A stretch of DNA of 64,000 nt from Carex sylvatica (taxonomy: Eukaryota > Streptophyta > Magnoliopsida > Poales > Cyperaceae): the NCBI GenBank assembly GCA_964058845.1, contig CAXKVR010000051.1, positions 62,001-126,000 of the forward strand, given 5' to 3'. The first letter of the stretch is position 1; each line of letters opens with the position of its first letter. A model generated the notes under the pieces. That model worked only from the letters and a program-made list of their open reading frames with translations. It was not told where the DNA came from and ran no database searches. Positions 46,451 through 59,559 of the stretch are shown piece after piece. The position numbers were made by a program, and so were the translations under genes.

Positions 46451-46626
46451 CCTTCTGATAAGCCAAATTTATATCTATTATTGGATAGAGTTCTACTTCA
46501 TAAATTGCACCAAATTCCTTGTTTTTAGCTTAATTATAGTACAAGTATACCCAAGAAATATGTTACTGCTTTCAAGTTGTTTTAATTACATAAAAACAAG
46601 CACAAAGAGCCCAAACAGAGGAAAAT

Positions 46627-46740
46627 CACGGCCAAGCCCACGGCCAGCCAGGCCGTATTTCCAGCCGTGAAGAAAACAGCCCAATCAGAGGAAAATCACG
46701 GCCAGCCAAACGGCCAGCAGGCCATGTTCCTGGCCGTGTA
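46627..46740. repeat. CACGGCC...GGCCGTG palindrome cluster in solo LTR
   Basis: Two successive sub-blocks (46627-46672, 46690-46740) each contain CACGGCC, inner CGGCCAGC(C)AGGCC, and a closing GCCGTG. They are GC-rich in an AT-rich LTR. Confidence 0.8.
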
Positions 46741-46923
46741 AAATGGGCTGGAAAGTTATTTTTGGAAGATGTATAACTGGCAAGTTAGTGGACGCCAAAA
46801 ATAGATCCCCTGAGTCACCAGGAGCGTAGGATAATCATGAAAAACACCTGGGAGTTATAATTGATTGCCAAGTTAATGGATGCCAAATATAGATCCTATG
46901 TCTAATCTGATGCATATGGAGGC

Positions 46924-46930
46924 TATATAA
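46924..46930 (+). promoter_or_regulatory. LTR TATA box
   Basis: TATATAA in GGCTATATAAAGACACCC, about 190 bp downstream of the palindrome cluster. Confidence 0.55.
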
Positions 46931-48016
46931 AGACACCCAAAGATAGATCTCATATCTCATTTCTCTCCACATACACATCCAGATAGCAATCCATTAAAGG
47001 AGAAGAAGGGCTAAGCAACAAGAAGGCAGAAATTCTGAAGACTAGGGTTTACTCTTTTCTTTCATTTTTCTGAATCTGTTTACTTAGGTTTTATTTCAAT
47101 CATGCTTGTTAACTCAGCCATGAGAGAGTAGATTCCTCTCTAGGGGTTGAGGTTGTACTTGAACTTAGTTTAATGAAGTAGTTTATTTGGTTATTCCTCT
47201 TGATTATGATTGTTGTTGAGATTGTTTATTTCTGTTATTTTAATTAGTTCTAGTAATTGCATAATCTGTGTATTTGATTTGAAACGTCCCTTTTAGGTCT
47301 TATGACTTAAATTTGCTAGGATCAAGAATTGAGAATACCTTACTATGTGCTAGAATTTAACTTAGGGTTTAGAATTGAACATACCATTCTCTTCTCAAAT
47401 CTAGAACCACAGAAATAAAGGGTTAGGATAAGGTGATGTACTTAATTGAGAAACCCTAAAACCTAACTTGGGCACCTAGAGTAGATTAATTGCTGGTTAA
47501 TTGATAGGTTTTATGTAATTGTTAAATATCCCAATTAGGTTGTGACAGCCCTAAATTAGAGGAACGTTAGCTCATAGAACCAAAACAATTGTATTAACAT
47601 CTAGTCAAAATAGGCTAACTTACATCGTAGGTCAGAAACCCAATCTATGCAACATGAATTCAGAAACCAAATAACTACAGAATTAACTAAGGAATAGTGA
47701 AACCAATAGCCCCTAGACTTCCCCAATATTGAATTACATCTGAAGTTCACTTGCTTTTGTTACGAATCTTAGATTTTCTTAAAAAACGAAATTACATCAA
47801 ACCCCCCTTTTTACTTTTATTGTTCAATTTTAAAAGTAGTTTACTTTAGTAAAAATTAGTATTTCCTACTTCCCTTTGGATCGATACCTAAATACTGCAA
47901 ACGATAGGTTGTGCGCTTGCAACTGCCTATTGATTGTATATTGTGGTTTATAAATTTTAAAAGATAACGTGTATAAACTATAGAGACTATCTATACCAAA
48001 TTACGCGAACACCTTC

Positions 48017-48627
48017 TGGGTCTTGAATTTTGAAATTCTAAATTATAATTGGAGCTGATTAGATAGGAGACAATCCAAATCATATTATACTCCCAATAAC
48101 CGTAAGGTTTTTGTTTTGAAAAAAATATACATCATGAGTTGTTAATTTAACGTTATCATTTTCAACGGTGATTGGTGCGTATCAGGAGTACAACGTCCTT
48201 TCGCTCCATTCCAAATTGAAGCTGGATTGCATTGATTAATTGAGAAATGGAAGTTGCCCTATAAACATTTTTCTTCATAATATATGGAATTTGTTCCCTC
48301 ATAATTCCTTTCTCCCATACTCTTTTTTTTTAACGAATTTTCTACGGTATATATTGATAAAATGTGAACCGAGAATGTGATTTAAGTGATGATAATTTTA
48401 AAATTATAATATAACATGCACTATCTTTCTGTATTCATGAACATCAAAATATTCGTGACGTGGATGTTATAGGTTTGATCTAAAGAAACCGCTCGGATGA
48501 CATGGTATTTGACAATTTCGATACATTGCTAATTATTTTTTCTTTTCTTTTTTTAGAAAAGGATAAATTACTGATTTTCTATTTTTTATTATATCACGAA
48601 AGAAGATGAGATAACATTTTTTTTTTG
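48017..48627. other. intergenic DNA, nothing recognised
   Basis: AT-rich, no supported feature. Confidence 0.5.
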
Positions 48628-49252
48628 GAAAATTGTGAGATTGCCACTCCAAACTTCAAAATTGTGAAATTGTCATTACAAAACCTCTTAAATTGTGAGA
48701 TTGTCATTCTAATACAATTCTTATACTTTTTTTATTAAAAATAATATGAAAAATTCTATTTTAAATACGTATTTATATATTTTCAATTTTACCCCTTCAT
48801 ACAATTAATTTGTTATTTTTCCCTCCAATTCAAATTCGCATCTCTTCAAATCGTTTCTCCATGCTTGCGATTCCTCCTCTTCAGAGACGCCATGGACGGA
48901 GATTGAGAGGACCTAGAATCCTACATTCTACGGAGAAGGTGAAGTTGAGCACTTTCTCTTGTTCGCCATTATTGTGTGTCCTAGCACCCCTCCGCGCATC
49001 CTAGCACCCCTTCAGGCGATTCCTCTTCTTCAGTCCAAGCGCTTCTCCGTGCGTCCTAGCACCCCTCCAAATCACAGATCTCTCCTTTCTTGCGCAACAC
49101 CTAGCTCCGCTATCCATTTTCTTGAGCTAGAGCACCTCCAGCCACCTCCCTTGCCCTTTCAAAGCCCTCCATTTCCGGTAAGCACTCTCTTCGTCTCCCT
49201 CGTTCTCCATTTCTGTTGGTCTTCGAACAAATTCATTGATTTAGTTAATATC

Positions 49253-49375
49253 AGAAATAGAAGTGAACTCCATGCATGTGCATTGAAACAGAGTTTTGGT
49301 TATATTTTAAAAGTTGAAAATGCTTTAATAGACATGTATACTAAATGTGGCTACATCAACTACACGGGCATTTAG
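49253..49375 (+). pseudogene. captured PPR protein fragment
   Basis: The frame reads RSELHACALKQSFGYILKV followed by ENALIDMYTKCGYIN, matching about one repeat of a plant pentatricopeptide-repeat protein (LHA..K.G......NALIDMY.KCG). It is too short to function and lies inside the Pack-MULE-like element. Confidence 0.65.
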
Positions 49376-49894
49376 CATTTAGCATTTTCAAACGTATACA
49401 GAATACAGATGTTGCAAGAAGGTTAAACTACACGGGCAATTTTTTGTGGTAATCCTCAATTTCTTCTAATTAGTTATTGTATACTATTTTGAAGATCCTT
49501 CTTTTACTGATTTGAGGCAATGGATGTAAAACAAGGATTATCACTGTTTCATTTTCTATGTTTTAACCAAACAGTCCTTGCTTTTTTCATCACTATTTCC
49601 TGATTTTGGTTAGTGCCAGCATATCAGTGCTGTCAGGTTCATTCACAATGTCTGTCAGAATTTGTTTTGTTTTGGTACAGTAACTCGCTATACAAATTTC
49701 CCAATGACATTTTGATTCTCTGTCAATAGTTATCATTCTCATTTGAAGACCATAAAATTTGTAGCTCATTTGGTAAATATTTATGTGGTTGAAAATCAAT
49801 ATATATAACTTTTTAAAATGGAATCATATCGTTAACTTCTTTGATCTCATGATTGTTTACAGATTGAAAATAAAGTTTTAAAACTTTGATCAAC

Positions 49895-50187
49895 ATGCAT
49901 CGCTCAAATCAGTCCTCCTATGGGAACTCTACGCAATCGATTTCGTCCACCGCCGCCCAACCGAGTGACAGTCGGTTGCCAATCGTGCAATGCCCGAATT
50001 GGACTACGAGGATCATCTTTGTGACATTGTAGTTGTGGGCATGCAGAGTGATCTGAATTGTCGAATTGTCGCTCGATTTGATAATGAGATTGGAAAATTG
50101 AAGATATTAGCGGAGAAGATAATATTCCTTCTTGTTATAAATGTTGTTGTGATGATTTGTATTTTGATTGTAATTATGTGTAAGTAG
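49895..50187 (+). pseudogene. decayed small GRF-type zinc-finger-like gene
   Basis: ATG at 49895 opens a Ser/Gln-rich start, then LPIVQCPNW, where GRF-type small proteins have LP.IQCP.C. The frame then ends, and another frame continues as FDNEIGKLKILAEKI (coil) followed by a hydrophobic tail and stop at 50187. Plant GRF-type small proteins commonly have finger, coil and C-terminal membrane segment in this order. The missing cysteine and frame change suggest decay. Assignment is tentative. Confidence 0.35.
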
Positions 50188-51750
50188 TATTAGGAGGTGT
50201 TTCTAGTTTTTAGAACTTTTGTGGACCTTATTACTTAATTGCATGTTTTTGTGAACTTTTGTGGCTTTTAGTAGATGCTAGTTGGAGATTGTGTGAATAT
50301 GGTCATGTATGTTTATTGCTTAATATGCTGTCATGACATTGGTACTCTTAATTCTAGAAGGTACTCTTAATTAAGAGAAGTACATGCATTGTCCATGTTC
50401 TGTACAGTTCATGAGCTGAGCCAAAAATTTTATCATTTCTTTGTGTTTTCTTCACACAATGCATGCTTTTAAATTCATGTCTTGGTAGCATATGGTCTCA
50501 GGCACCTCTATACCAATTTTCACATTTTTATGGATTTAATTTATGTTTTAAAGAATTATTTTAGTGACAGGGGCTGTTCAGTCCAAGTTCTGCTGCCATA
50601 AATTTGTAAATTTTTTTCTAGCCAATTGGCTACATAGAATTTTGATTTCTTTATATAGAAATGCTCATATTAATCTGTACTATATGTGTGATTTTTGTGG
50701 TGGCCACAGGATCTTTCTACAAGGTACTGGTAATGAGGCTTGATGCCATGGTTCCTATTTCCATTAAAAATATATCAGAAACTTGAAAAAGCTAAACTTT
50801 AGAAATCCATTAAAAATAGAAGAAAAATCCAAATAAATCAAAATTTGGCTCTAAACTGTGTGGAATGAAGTCCTCTACATACTGGTGTAATTTATTTTGC
50901 ATTTCAGTCCCTGCATCAGTCTGCACTAACTGATTTAGCAGAACAAGTCATTTTCATTGGTTTTGGGGTTATAACATGGTTTTAATAGCTTCAAGCCACT
51001 GTTTTGACATGAGTAAGCATAGAGACAAAATTAAATCTCTAAGAAAGCCTGACAAATATTACAGAAATATTACAATTTAGCAAAAAAAAAACTAAAACAA
51101 ATACAAATTCAGTTTACAATTTTGCAAAATTACCACTGTCAACTATTAAAATCCAAAATATTACAATTTGGCACAAAAATTTCCAAACGCACTAGAGTAG
51201 TGCAGAATGTTTCATCCAAGTGCAATAGCTTCATCATCACTTGATTGTTGACCACTGTAAAAAATTTCAAATGCATAAGAATGTTGACCAACCATACACC
51301 AGAAATATAAATTCATCTTTTGCAGGAGGTAATAGTTCCATCAACATCAGAAATGAAGAGGTACCAAACCCTAGCGAGAGATTTGAGTAGGTGATTTGAG
51401 GAGGCGGCGAAAATTCACGAACCCTAGCGAGCGGAGGAGGAGGTGATTTGAGGATATCTGCGGTTTGAAGGTTGATGAAGGGTATCTGCGATTTGAGTCG
51501 TCTCCCTGCGAGAGGTTGATGAACAGTAATGAAAGTTAGGGTTCGTGAGTTTAGCCGTGTAAGCCTCGTCTCCCTGGCGAAAGAGAAAGAGTAGGGTTCC
51601 TGTGTTTTTCTGAAGAGGGTATTTCAGTCATTTTTTTATTTTTATTTATTAACATAATTAATACCGTTTTAATGGCAATTTCACAATTTTGAAGTTTGAA
51701 GTGACAATTTCACAATTTCAAAGTTTTGAAGTGACAATCTCACAATTTTC

Positions 51751-52944
51751 TTTATTTTTTTATGTACATTTTGAGAAAATAGTGCATTTCATAATGCAAA
51801 CATATTTTACCATGTCGGTGCTTATAAAGGTGGGGTCACGGAAGGTTTGAGACATTTTGGATGAATATATTTTTATAATTATTTTAAAAATTATGTTTTA
51901 TAATTTTCCTGAAAAAAAATAATAAAATAGAAGAATATTTAAAAAAAAAAAGATTATGAGATATAAATTTATGAAGTATATTTGTTAAAAAAAATTAAAC
52001 GAATAGGCGTCCCTGACGCTGACGCCTGTGCTGTTAACGATAACATTTAATTAGGAAATGGCAGGGGCCGCGCGAACGCGTACCCCCTCAGAAACAAATT
52101 ACGACGTCCACTCTGCCACTTGGGCAGATGGTAGACCAGAGCTCCCACAAAGTGCAATGTGGACCCCTAATCCAGGCCTTGAGTCTCCTTGATCGCTCAT
52201 CGACCCCGTCCAGGTAAGTACTTTTCTCCGCTGCACCTTTCGCTTGTTTTGTAGCCCCTCCTCCGTACTATTCTTTTTATTGCTCTCGTGTGGGACTATA
52301 CAAGCGGTAGTGCTAGGAACCGGACAGGTCGCCTCGTGAAATAGATAACTGTGTGGACTGTGGAGCAGCTGACTGCTGTGGACCTTTTAATTATAGGAGG
52401 CCTGTTTATCTTTCTTTCTTCTTTTTTATAAATCTTAGTAGCAGCTACTAAGAGAGGAGGCCTGTTTATCATTGGGCCGAAATTGAGAGAAAACAAATAT
52501 CTAAGTTCTCTTTTACAACATGATTTCCAAAAGGAAAATTACATCAATTAACAACAAATATAAACCCTTCTATACTAACTGAGCAGTATATCCAATGCAC
52601 TGATATGAATTGTCAAAGATGAAAGATCTAACATCTGATCGGTAAAAGTATACTTTTTTTATGGTTTAAACAATCTAATAATTAATAAATATTTATCAAG
52701 ATAAATTACGGAGTTTAATCGGAAAAAATAACGGAAGGGTTATCAAAACAGCTATAAAATATTTTAGAAATTTGATTTTTATGCTTTGAAAAACAAGACA
52801 GTCAGCTATAAAATAATTAATATTGAAATCCTATTATATTTTTTATTTTTCATAATTAAGAAAAAGTAAATTGAACAAAAAAATTAACATTCGAGCCCGT
52901 ACGTAGACAGGAGCAAAAATGAAATACCGCATAAATAAATAAAT
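51751..52944. other. intergenic DNA with a GC-rich, donor-containing stretch
   Basis: About 52060-52215 is GC-rich and ends CCGTCCAG|GTAAGTAC, a strong donor-like site, as in a first exon. I found no matching coding exon, so a noncoding or lost transcript start is possible. The rest is AT-rich. Confidence 0.35.
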
Positions 52945-53317
52945 GAGGGATCCAATTACATCCTTTTTTAGTGACACCGAATTACACTCTTTACTTTTAA
53001 AGTTTTTAAATTTCAAACAGTCAATCAAAACTGTTCAACATAATGGATATGTTAAAATGTTCTTGCAGACCAAATTTTATATTTTTTGGAATTTTTTTTA
53101 CTATTTATTAAGTATTTAACAAAATCGCTATATTCAGACTGTTAAATTTTTGTACCCATCTTAATAAATAGTAAAAAAAATCAGAAAAATATAAAATTTG
53201 ATCTGCAAGCACATTTTAACATAGCTATCAAGTTGAACGGTTTGGATCAACTGTTTGAACTTCGTAAATATAGGATGTAATTCGGTGTCACCAAAAAAGA
53301 GTGTAATTGGATCCCTC
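52945..53317. mobile_element. palindromic MITE D
   Basis: GAGGGATCCAATTACA is inverted at the right end (TGTAATTGGATCCCTC). The inner region keeps CAAATTTTATATTTTT and TTACTATTTATTAAG in inverted order, the shared core. TAAATAAAT tracts lie on both sides. Confidence 0.8.
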
Positions 53318-54324
53318 CTCTAAATAAATATACTTTGCAAGATGTAGCTATTAAGAGCAGTGTTGTAAATAACGGATTGTTCATGTCGGACAGATGAGGT
53401 ACTATCAAATGATTAACCAGTATGTGATATATTAATTATAATTTTGTTGATAATTTTGTATTTTTATTAAAATTATGTGTACATACTTATAATTTATTAA
53501 AATTAATTAATTTAACTCATCAAACTCATCAAATAAAATGATTGTAACTTAATTTTCTTGTTAATTAATAAAGTTTTATAAAATTACTATTTAAAAAATC
53601 CAAATAATATCTCTTGGTAGTCGCTATCAAATTTCAAAAAAAAAAGTTCAAATAAGACAATGCAAAGTATAATACATATAATGGATAAATAAAGAATAAA
53701 TAATAAAAATGATCGACTAATCGGCCATATATGAACAGAAAATAGACAATTAATGTGATTGTTTAAATAGAAAACAGATGATTAATCGAACAAATCAGCC
53801 GATTAGTCAGTTTCACCCACAAACAACCCTCCGACGAGTTTATTCGTAATGATTTGATCATTATCTATGACTAAACAAATGATTAATCGACCATTTAGAC
53901 TATTTTTTAAACACTAATTTAAGAGTATATGATAAGCAGAATTATATAACTTATCTCAATTTTCATATTAAGTGCATAGATGTCCTTATCTGCCAACAAC
54001 TTTAATTAAAAGATGAAATTTCAGATTGAATATACATTTTTATTTTATGTTTGTTTACGTGTGGAAGTCTAAATTTATTTAGTCACGTACTCGCCACATA
54101 TATTCTGCACATGCAAATTGTATCATCTTTCTAATTGATCATGATTTCTTTCTATTTATTAAATGTCATTTAAGAAATTTTTGAATTGATTCATAATTGA
54201 TTGGTCATGTCTTCATTTCTTTCTATTATTTTTATATTATTTAAAGAATGTTATTTGTAAATTAATGTGTCATTGTATTTAAGATTTTTTTTATAAAAAT
54301 ATATCAAAAATATAAATATATATA
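53318..54324. other. intergenic DNA, nothing recognised
   Basis: Very AT-rich, no supported feature. Confidence 0.5.
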
Positions 54325-55133
54325 GAGATTGACTAAGCTCAAAATATTTTTTCTTAAATCCCCAGAATAAACAACTCGGTTTTTCAATTTTCAAAGTCAA
54401 ACAGTCGATCCAAACCATTACATTCTATATTAAAATGTGCTTGGAGACCAAATTTTATATTTTTTAGAATTTTTTTACTATTTATTAAGATGGTTTAAAA
54501 ATCGTTATTTTTATTAAAATTCTGCACCATTGAAAAACAACAATTTGCAAACCATCTTAATAAATAGTAAAATAAATCAAAAAAAAAATGTAAAATTTGG
54601 TCTTCGAGTACATTTTAATATAGAGTTTGGCTAGTATAACATCAGTGTCATTTCAACCTATATAACACCAACTCTAAAACCTATCAAATCAACTTCAAAC
54701 GGTAAATCCAAACCGTTCAAACCGATCTACTTCATTAGTTGTGCGTTTACATGCAAAATTTATAACTTTTTAAATTTATTTAGTATTAGGTCAAGCGGTC
54801 AAATATGTATGTTTTTAAGTTAATTTTAATACATTAATTTTTTAATATTTTTACCGCTTGATTTGATACTAAAATAACTCGAAAATATAAAAAATTTGTA
54901 TGTAAACGCATCACACATAATGTAAATTGGTTTGAACGGTTTGGATTAGTCGTTCAAAGTCGATTTGATAGGTTTTAGAATTGGTGTTATATAGGCTGAA
55001 ATGACACTAATGGTATACTAGCCAAACTCTTTAATATAGATTGAACATCTAATGGTTTGGACTTTGAAAATTGAAAAACTGAGTCGTTTGTTCTGAGAGC
55101 TAGGAAAAAATGTTTTGAGCTTAGTCATTCTCT
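54325..55133. mobile_element. palindromic MITE E, split by MITE F
   Basis: GAGATTGACTAAGCTCAAAA on the left is inverted at about 55114-55133. The inner core (CTTGGAGACCAAATTTTAT) is of the MITE A-D type. The right arm is interrupted by MITE F at 54623-55029 with a perfect 9-bp duplication. Confidence 0.8.
54623..55029. mobile_element. Mutator-type MITE F nested in MITE E
   Basis: GAGTTTGGCTAGTATA is inverted at the right (TATACTAGCCAAACTC). The 9-bp duplication TTTAATATA flanks it exactly (54614-54622, 55030-55038), the length made by Mutator-type transposases. Interior words (CGTTTACATGCAAAATTTAT, TTTAGTATTAGGTCAAGCGG) are shared with the elements at 58139 and 61362. Confidence 0.88.
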
Positions 55134-56174
55134 CTCTTATATATATCATTTAATATGTTATTTAAAAAATATTATTTCTCATTTAGTCTAAATTTTTCAT
55201 AAAAATACATTATTTTGTATGAGATAGTTTTTATTCTCTTACTATATGTACTCGTTGCAATGTACGGTTACGATACTAGTGATATAAAACAAGTCTAGTA
55301 ATAGGAGTGTAATATCCAGCTAAAATTATAGGCACGCATTTCCTAAGGGAAAAATTGCTGTAAAAAATGCAACAAATTACCAAAAGGGAAATGTAGTGTG
55401 TATCTGAGTCGTTACTCGTTAATTTGATTTTACACGAAAATTTACAAAAAAATTGAGGCTGCAAATGGCATTTTTTTTCTCAGCCACAAGAGTCTACCCA
55501 ACACTAGTACATAAGAATTTGAATACTGAATACATATTTGAGAGTGAGACTACGAATGATATATTACGGATTCATCAATGTTATGGACCTATAATTTAGT
55601 TTTGTAATTTAAACAATTGATTCGAATAGTTAAATATATTTTTTATATAAAAATATACTTGACAATTAAATTTTATATATTTTTTATTTTTGTTACTATT
55701 CTTCTAGATAGACAGAAAATAACTACTTATATATGGTGATTTCTATATATTTAAAAAATATTAAAAAATCAAAATATTAAAAAATTTGGTATCTAAGTAA
55801 ATTTTTAGAATCCTGATAACAATCTCTGCACTCTAATTCTCATATTTATTCCCGCATTAACTTTCATAACTACTATGGGGGAGCACTAAATCATTGATAA
55901 AGGGCGATTATTTAACATGAAGCATCAAAGTATTTATCCAGAACGTATAAGTATTAATTTATATGCAATGAACTCTATTTATGTAAGTAGAAAAAGTCCA
56001 TCAGTTATCCCCGCGCAAATTTTTATTTTTTCTCTGTGACTGGAAGATGAATGAGAGAAATTAACTGGGAGATAGTTAGTCGATCCAAAAAACAAATTAT
56101 AGAGGTTCTTGCATTTCTAATTTTTTTAAAAGTTCAAAAATTACTCTTATGGCTTAATTCGTATATATATATAT
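55134..56174. other. intergenic DNA with a terminal-like motif at 55245-55275
   Basis: At 55245-55275 the minus strand reads ACTAGTATCGTAACCGTACA then TTGCAACGAG, related to the motif at 34529. Otherwise AT-rich with no supported gene. Confidence 0.4.
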
Positions 56175-56573
56175 AGTAAGGCTACCATGCTTTGCAAATT
56201 AAAGTGGGTGTTTTTATTTACGCTCATATCTCTAGTTTCGAAGTTCAAAACGTCGATCCGAACCGTTCAAGTTGATATCCATATTAAATTGTGCTTGGAG
56301 ACCAAATTTTATATTTTTTGGAAATTTTTTACTTTTTTTTAGAATTTTTGAAAATCACAGTTTTTTATGGTTCAGAATTTTCTTAAATACAATTATTTTG
56401 AAAATTTCTAAAAAAATAGTAAATTTTTTTCAAAAATATAAAATTTGGTCTCCTAGCACAATTTAATATGGATATCAACTTGAATGGTTCGGATCGACGT
56501 TTTGAATTTTAAAACTAGAGATATGAGCGCAAATTAAAACACCCACTTTAATTTGCAAATCATGGTAGTCTTA

Positions 56574-56575
<2 letters not shown>
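56175..56575. mobile_element. palindromic MITE G
   Basis: AGTAAGGCTACCATGCTTTG is inverted at the right end (CATGGTAGTCTTACT). The inner part has the GGAGACCAAATTTTATATTT core but a different centre. (TA)n stands on the left and (TC)n(TA)n on the right. Confidence 0.82.
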
Positions 56576-56615
<40 letters not shown>

Positions 56616-56623
56616 ATATATAT
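56576..56623. repeat. (TC)n(TA)n microsatellite between MITEs G and H
   Basis: The TC run to about 56611 and the TA run to 56623 form a shared border of the two MITEs. Confidence 0.9.
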
Positions 56624-57030
56624 ATTGTTCCTAGCCTCTCGTGCAACCAAGTCATTTTCCGATTTTTAAAGTCCAAATGATCGATCCAAACCATTAGATG
56701 TGATCTTCATATTAAAATGTGCTAGGAGACTAAATTTTATATTTTTTTGAAATTTTTTACTATTTATTAAGCCACTTTGAAAATCGTTGATTCAACGGTG
56801 GCTTAACCAAACAGTAAAATCAGAAGCTACTGTTGGATCATCGATTTTCAAAGTGGCTTAATAAATACTAAAAAAAAATTCAAAAAATATAAAATTTGGT
56901 CTCCTAGCACATTTTAATATAGAGATCACATCTAACGGTTTGAATCGATCATTTAGACTTTAAAAATCGAAAAACAACTTGATTGCACATGAAACTAGGA
57001 ACAATCCATTCTTTATTAGCCTATATCTCA
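56624..57030. mobile_element. palindromic MITE H (same subfamily as C)
   Basis: ATTGTTCCTAGCCTCTCGTG is inverted near 56985-57007, and CCACTTTGAAAATCGTTGAT and the ACGGTGGCTTA core are present. It is a diverged relative of MITE C. Confidence 0.8.
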
Positions 57031-58138
57031 CGAATTTTTATCAACCATTCCGAGAAAACTTTTAGTTGTGCCTCTGCTACCAGTAAGCAAAAACTGTTAA
57101 GCCTTATTTTAGTTAAATCATAGAAATAGAGAGCCTTTAGAATTTAGATAATCTCTTTCTAAATTAAACAAAGTATAATTTCCATATTTCTCTATTCTAT
57201 ATATAGCACTGTTACTGTCACATATGATCTAAATTGTCCCACATGACAGCTCGCCTATGGGTTTATATACCATCACAACTCTTAATTTTATTTGACTGTT
57301 TATCAATCTTTAAGTTTACATTTATGTAGAATATTAGCCATGCATTTAATTTTTTCAACCGGTTGACTTAGACATATATTTTGCTTGTCCGATATAAAAT
57401 CTCCATTCTATTATTAAGCATGTTGGATGTCTGATTCGCCAACAATTACGATTGAAAGATGAAATTTTGAATTTAATCTCAACCATCCAATCATATTATC
57501 TGTCTTTTTTTATTATTAAATGAATATGAATAATGTGTAGAAATCTAAATTTAGTTAAAAACATACTTGTCCACGTAACACAAGATATGTTACAATTAAA
57601 ATTGAACATACTCCGAAAATATAGCAATATATATATATTTTTCTTATTTATTACTTTCCTTCTTTTTCGTTTTTATACATATCATATAATGGCAGAATGG
57701 ATTCCATTCAATTTTTTCTTTGTTCTTTGTTTTATTGTCGTGGAAATATGGAATATATTTTCTAATTTCATGCAACACAAATCAATCCAATTTGTTTTCT
57801 TATTTTTCAATTTTATTTCTATACAGACGGTCTGGAGAAAATCAAGAATCAAGAATTTACTTTTCAAATTAACTTGATAATTCTTAATTCTTTGTCTCTC
57901 GATCTCTTATTATTTGATTGAAAAACTATATTTTACTTCACATTATTGAACAATTTATATATTGATGTTATTTTGTATTCGATGAAATGTGTGAATCAAA
58001 ATGATACATAATTTATTTATTGTGGATTCATAGATTGGCACTTAGATTATTAACTTATTTATCACTTAAATTATCACTAAACATTCTAAAAAAATAATTT
58101 ATAATTATCTTTGCTTACAATTTTTGTTATAATATAAT
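57031..58138. other. intergenic DNA, nothing recognised
   Basis: AT-rich; the open frame at 57533-57877 has biased low-complexity composition and is not a credible gene. Confidence 0.5.
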
Positions 58139-59402
58139 GAGTAGAACTAGGGTGTTCTCCAAAACTCATTAAATTGGTTTCAAATGATAAATTTGAACCG
58201 TTAGAACCCGCTTATCTTACGAGCGATTGATAAGTCCAAAGGGTATGGTAAAAAGCTTTATCCTCAAATACACTTTAGGTTCGGATTGCAAGTGCACAAT
58301 CCTACCGTGTAGTATATTATCGGATATCGAACCACAAGGAGTATGGTAAATACTATGCTAACACTATAAATAATAGATTTCAGAAAATGAAGAAAGTAAA
58401 GTGCAATAAAGTAAATGAGGGGGGGTTGTTCTAACAATTCCTAATTTTTGGGTTCAATACCCGAAAGAGAAGAGTTTTAAACAATTAAAGTAAATAAAAT
58501 GAAAGAAAGGAATCGGTTTGCTTTCAAGATTTAAAGATCTAGGGGTCTTTGGTCTACAATCCCTTGCTAATTCTATCTATTCGGTATTTGCTTGAATTCA
58601 TGTATGATTTGACGAGGTTTCTAACCTAATATGTTATTAAGGGTCACTTTCGTGAATTAATAACGTGCCTAGGTAATTCGGACTTCTCGATTAGGTTTCT
58701 CACCCTAGCTACCTAGACCATAAGCTCTTGTTAGTCTCTCATCTCCTCAAATATTGGTACTTCTCAATTAAGTTCATGACACCAATATCCGATTTGATTT
58801 GAGATGTCCTAATTAGGGTTTGACTTCACGGTTAGGTTCTTCACCAAGTCCCTAACCTTAATTTCTATAGTTCCGACTTAGATTAAATTGGTTACAATCT
58901 TAATCTAAACCTAGGGTATTTGCATTCATAGTTTGGTACTATCCTATTGATCACGATCAATTTTGGTTCTTTCGAAACCAAAACGGGATACTACAATTCA
59001 AGTACTAACTATGTAATTAACACAAATGATAAATTACATAAATTAACAATCAAATCCCATAAAACAATCATAATAAAAACAAATAACCGTATAAAATAGA
59101 ATTAAACAAGTTCATGCATGATGACCTAAACCCCTAGAGAGATAACTACTCCCTCATGGAGATATCCATTACAAAAATTGGCAAAGTAAGAAGAAATGAA
59201 ATAAAGAAGCAATTACACCCTTTGACAAATCAAAGACCTCTATTTTGCCAAATCTTGCTCAGGAAACCCTTCTTCCCCTTGCTTGAAAGCTTTCCTTACT
59301 CCAGAATTTATCGCTAAGTATATGTGCAAAGAGAGGGAATGATGGTGTGTTGGTTGATGTGTGGTGTGATGATTCCTGCTCTTCAACGGGGAAGAACTCT
59401 CT

Positions 59403-59410
59403 CTTTTATA
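59403..59410 (-). promoter_or_regulatory. LTR TATA box
   Basis: On the minus strand GGCTATAAAAGAGAG, about 160 bp downstream of the palindrome cluster in the LTR's own direction. Confidence 0.5.
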
Positions 59411-59559
59411 GCCAATGACTATGCTCGATTTAGAGGCTAGAAGGTGTGGGTTAGTGGGTGCCCTGTTTACATTACTTCCCTGGCAAGTATGTGTAATTTT
59501 GGCAGTGAAAACGCGTCCATAAAGCACCAAAAATAGAAAAAATTGTCAAACCGGGCAGT

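Larger units (their letters stand above)
46456..48011 (+). mobile_element. solo LTR of Athila-like lineage
   Basis: It starts TGATAAGCC and ends GCGAACA. The 5-bp duplication CCTTC flanks it exactly (46451-46455, 48012-48016). It has the diagnostic block GGATCGATACC...TTGCGCTTGCAAC-like near its right end (about 47878-47925). No internal coding region exists, so it is the product of LTR-LTR recombination. It contains a TATA box and a CACGGCC palindrome cluster. Confidence 0.85.
48628..51750. mobile_element. Pack-MULE-like element with captured gene fragments
   Basis: Terminal inverted repeats of about 90 bp begin GAAAATTGTGAGATTG(C/T)CAC at 48628 and, inverted, end at 51750. They are themselves built from tandem (A)AATTGTGAAATTGTCA phrases. 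This wording is typical of plant Mutator-like ends. The flanks are T-rich, so the 9-bp duplication cannot be confirmed. Inside are a PPR-like piece, a GRF-like piece and GC-richer leader sequence with donor-like sites, but no transposase. Confidence 0.65.

Noticed and set aside
57533..57877. 114-codon Phe/Ile-rich ORF
   Set aside because: Low-complexity AT-rich translation with an overlapping antisense ORF; no evidence of a gene.
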